DNA of 64,000 nt from Massilia phyllostachyos (GTDB lineage Bacteria > Pseudomonadota > Gammaproteobacteria > Burkholderiales > Burkholderiaceae_D): positions 62,001 through 126,000 of the forward strand of contig NZ_JAJNOC010000006.1 in NCBI RefSeq assembly GCF_021044825.1, written 5' to 3'. Position numbers and translations under genes: made by a program. Under the pieces are notes generated by a model. That model searched no databases and was not told the origin of the DNA. It saw only the letters and a program-made list of their open reading frames with translations. Shown in pieces: positions 62,956 through 64,000 of this stretch (the first letter of the stretch is position 1; every line of letters starts with the position of its first letter).

Positions 62956-64000
62956 TTATTTCTGCGGCACCAGGCGAATCGCCTGGCCGCCACCCGGCGC
63001 GAGGCGCAGCTGCAGCGTATCGCCCGCAGTGACGGTCTTCGTTTCCGTCACCAGGTCGAAGCGGCGCGCGCTGCGGTAGTCGGCGTTGTCGCCATCGCGG
63101 TAGATCTCGGCCGTATAGCGCTTGCCCTTGTCGAGGAAATCCAGCGCCAGCGGCAGCGTGCGCCCTTCCCCGTCGGTCACGGCGCCGACGTACCAGCCGT
63201 CGCCATGACGGTCCTTGCGCGCGATGGTCACGAACTTGCCCACTTCGCCGTTGACCACGCGGGTGTCGGCCCAGTCGGTCGGCACGTCCCTGATGAACTT
63301 GAAGGCCGCCGGGTACTTGTCGTAGTTCTCCGGCAGGTCGGCCGCCATCTGGATCGGCGAGTAGACCACCACGAAGTTGGCGAGCTGCTTGGCCTGGGTC
63401 GAGTTGAAGGTCTTGCCGTCCGCGCCGACCAGGCTCAGGACGCCCGGCGTGTAGTCCATCGGGCCGCTCAGCATGCGGGTGAACACCAGCTTGGCCTCGT
63501 GGTCCACGCTGTTGGGCGGATTGCCCCATGCGTTGTATTCGACGCCGCGCGCGCCTTCGCGCGTCAGCCAGTTCGGGTAGGTGCGGCGCAGGCCGGTGTC
63601 CTTGACCGGTTCGTGGGTGTCGATCGACAGCTTGTACTTGGCCGCTTCGGTGACGGCCTTCAGGAAGTGGCGCACGCCCTCCTGCGAATCGTAGTGCCCG
63701 TAGACCGGCTTGCCGTCGCGGCCCGGGAACAGCGCGCTGCCCGCCTCGTGCACATAGCCCGACTTGATGCTGTCCACGCCCAGCTGCGCATACAGTTTAT
63801 AGGCCGCGTCCATCTGCTTTTCGTAGGCGACGATGTTGGCGCCGGTCTCGTGGTGGCCGATCAGGCGCACGCCTTTCGACTTGGCGTAGGCGGCGAGGCC
63901 CGGCAGGTCGAAATCGGGATACGGCTGCGTGAAGCTGAAGTCGGCGCCGCCGTGGCCCCAGTTGCTTTCCCAGCCCTTGTTCCAGCCTTCCACCAGCACG
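62956..64000 (-). CDS. Glycoside hydrolase family 97 alpha-glucosidase-like protein (partial, N-terminus off the window)
   Basis: The C-terminal 348 residues are visible. The catalytic barrel has GWNKGWESNWGHGGADFSF, YAQLGVDSIKSGYVHE, and the family mark DTHEPVKDTGLRRTYPNWLTREGARGVEYNAWG, followed by the beta-sandwich C-domain with YVGAVTDGEGRTLPLALDFL. In the inverting subgroup the position of the retaining nucleophile Asp is Gly/Ser; here it reads KSG, which favours an inverting enzyme (inference from remembered SusB work). TonB receptors upstream and GH97 are often linked in polysaccharide use, but no sugar transporter is seen. Confidence 0.92.
   Translation of the reverse strand, partial: VLVEGWNKGWESNWGHGGADFSFTQPYPDFDLPGLAAYAKSKGVRLIGHHETGANIVAYEKQMDAAYKLYAQLGVDSIKSGYVHEAGSALFPGRDGKPVYGHYDSQEGVRHFLKAVTEAAKYKLSIDTHEPVKDTGLRRTYPNWLTREGARGVEYNAWGNPPNSVDHEAKLVFTRMLSGPMDYTPGVLSLVGADGKTFNSTQAKQLANFVVVYSPIQMAADLPENYDKYPAAFKFIRDVPTDWADTRVVNGEVGKFVTIARKDRHGDGWYVGAVTDGEGRTLPLALDFLDKGKRYTAEIYRDGDNADYRSARRFDLVTETKTVTAGDTLQLRLAPGGGQAIRLVPQK

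Overview
The window is a gene-dense, high-GC chromosomal segment with no rRNA or tRNA genes, prophage, insertion sequence or CRISPR array that I could see. Gene content and order point to a betaproteobacterium of the order Burkholderiales, most likely an Oxalobacteraceae of the Massilia/Telluria/Duganella type. The evidence is the ctaC-ctaD-(36-residue protein)-ctaG-DUF2970-ctaE / DUF2909 / SURF1 / ctaA-ctaB-SCO order, PEP-CTERM proteins, many TonB-dependent receptors, pilT-pilU next to YggS-proC, and the yqjD-yqjE-yqjK set. This is a judgement from remembered gene neighbourhoods, not a database result.

Layout. 1-2.8 kb: a truncated DUF475 membrane protein divergent from an NhaR-type LysR regulator, followed by a CNNM/CBS transporter (probably ion homeostasis). 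2.9-5.3 kb: an RsbQ-like alpha/beta hydrolase directly followed by a PAS-histidine kinase-receiver protein, a candidate bipartite sensor. 5.3-8.2 kb: an exported hypothetical protein, a HIT protein, a hypothetical protein and an AI-2E-type permease. 8.3-17.9 kb: the terminal oxidase locus, with structural subunits ctaC (carrying a fused cytochrome c domain), ctaD and ctaE, and the copper and heme assembly factors. 18-20 kb: bioC, comF and trmL. 20-26.6 kb: an SGNH esterase, a PEP-CTERM protein, ygiW with a qseBC-like two-component system, and a broken TonB-dependent receptor lacking its plug. 26.9-31.7 kb: KtrB/KtrA potassium uptake, DUF389 and a MscS channel. 31.9-34.9 kb: DUF1800/DUF1501 pair and a NADAR protein. 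35-40.4 kb: rfaE2, a PilU paralogue, oxyR, a YaiI protein, a PEP-CTERM protein and a Tat-exported PhoX-family protein. 40.6-48.7 kb: a lipoprotein, ubiA, yqjD/E/K, two regulator/oxidoreductase pairs with visible operators, a BNR-type lipoprotein and a PPC protein. 48.8-53.6 kb: proC, yggS, pilT, pilU and a MerR-type regulator. 53.9-64 kb: a chemotaxis receptor, a lipase-like hydrolase, two TonB-dependent receptors, a pentapeptide-repeat protein, a glutathione peroxidase and a truncated GH97 glycosidase.

Beyond ordinary genes, the most distinctive signals are: (i) a dispersed palindromic element with GTAGGGTGGGC ends, present four times, mostly between convergent genes, that supplies the stop codon of three neighbouring genes; (ii) a second, REP-like family; (iii) three GGAGC-N3-GCTCC operators, one inside the spacer of a near-consensus promoter; (iv) a 30-bp tandem repeat in the overlap of SURF1 and an SCO-like gene; (v) a TonB receptor that lost its plug domain and its frame; and (vi) the RsbQ/PAS-kinase module. 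Nothing here amounts to a wholly new system on sequence alone. The RsbQ module and the stop-donating repeat are the best candidates for follow-up.
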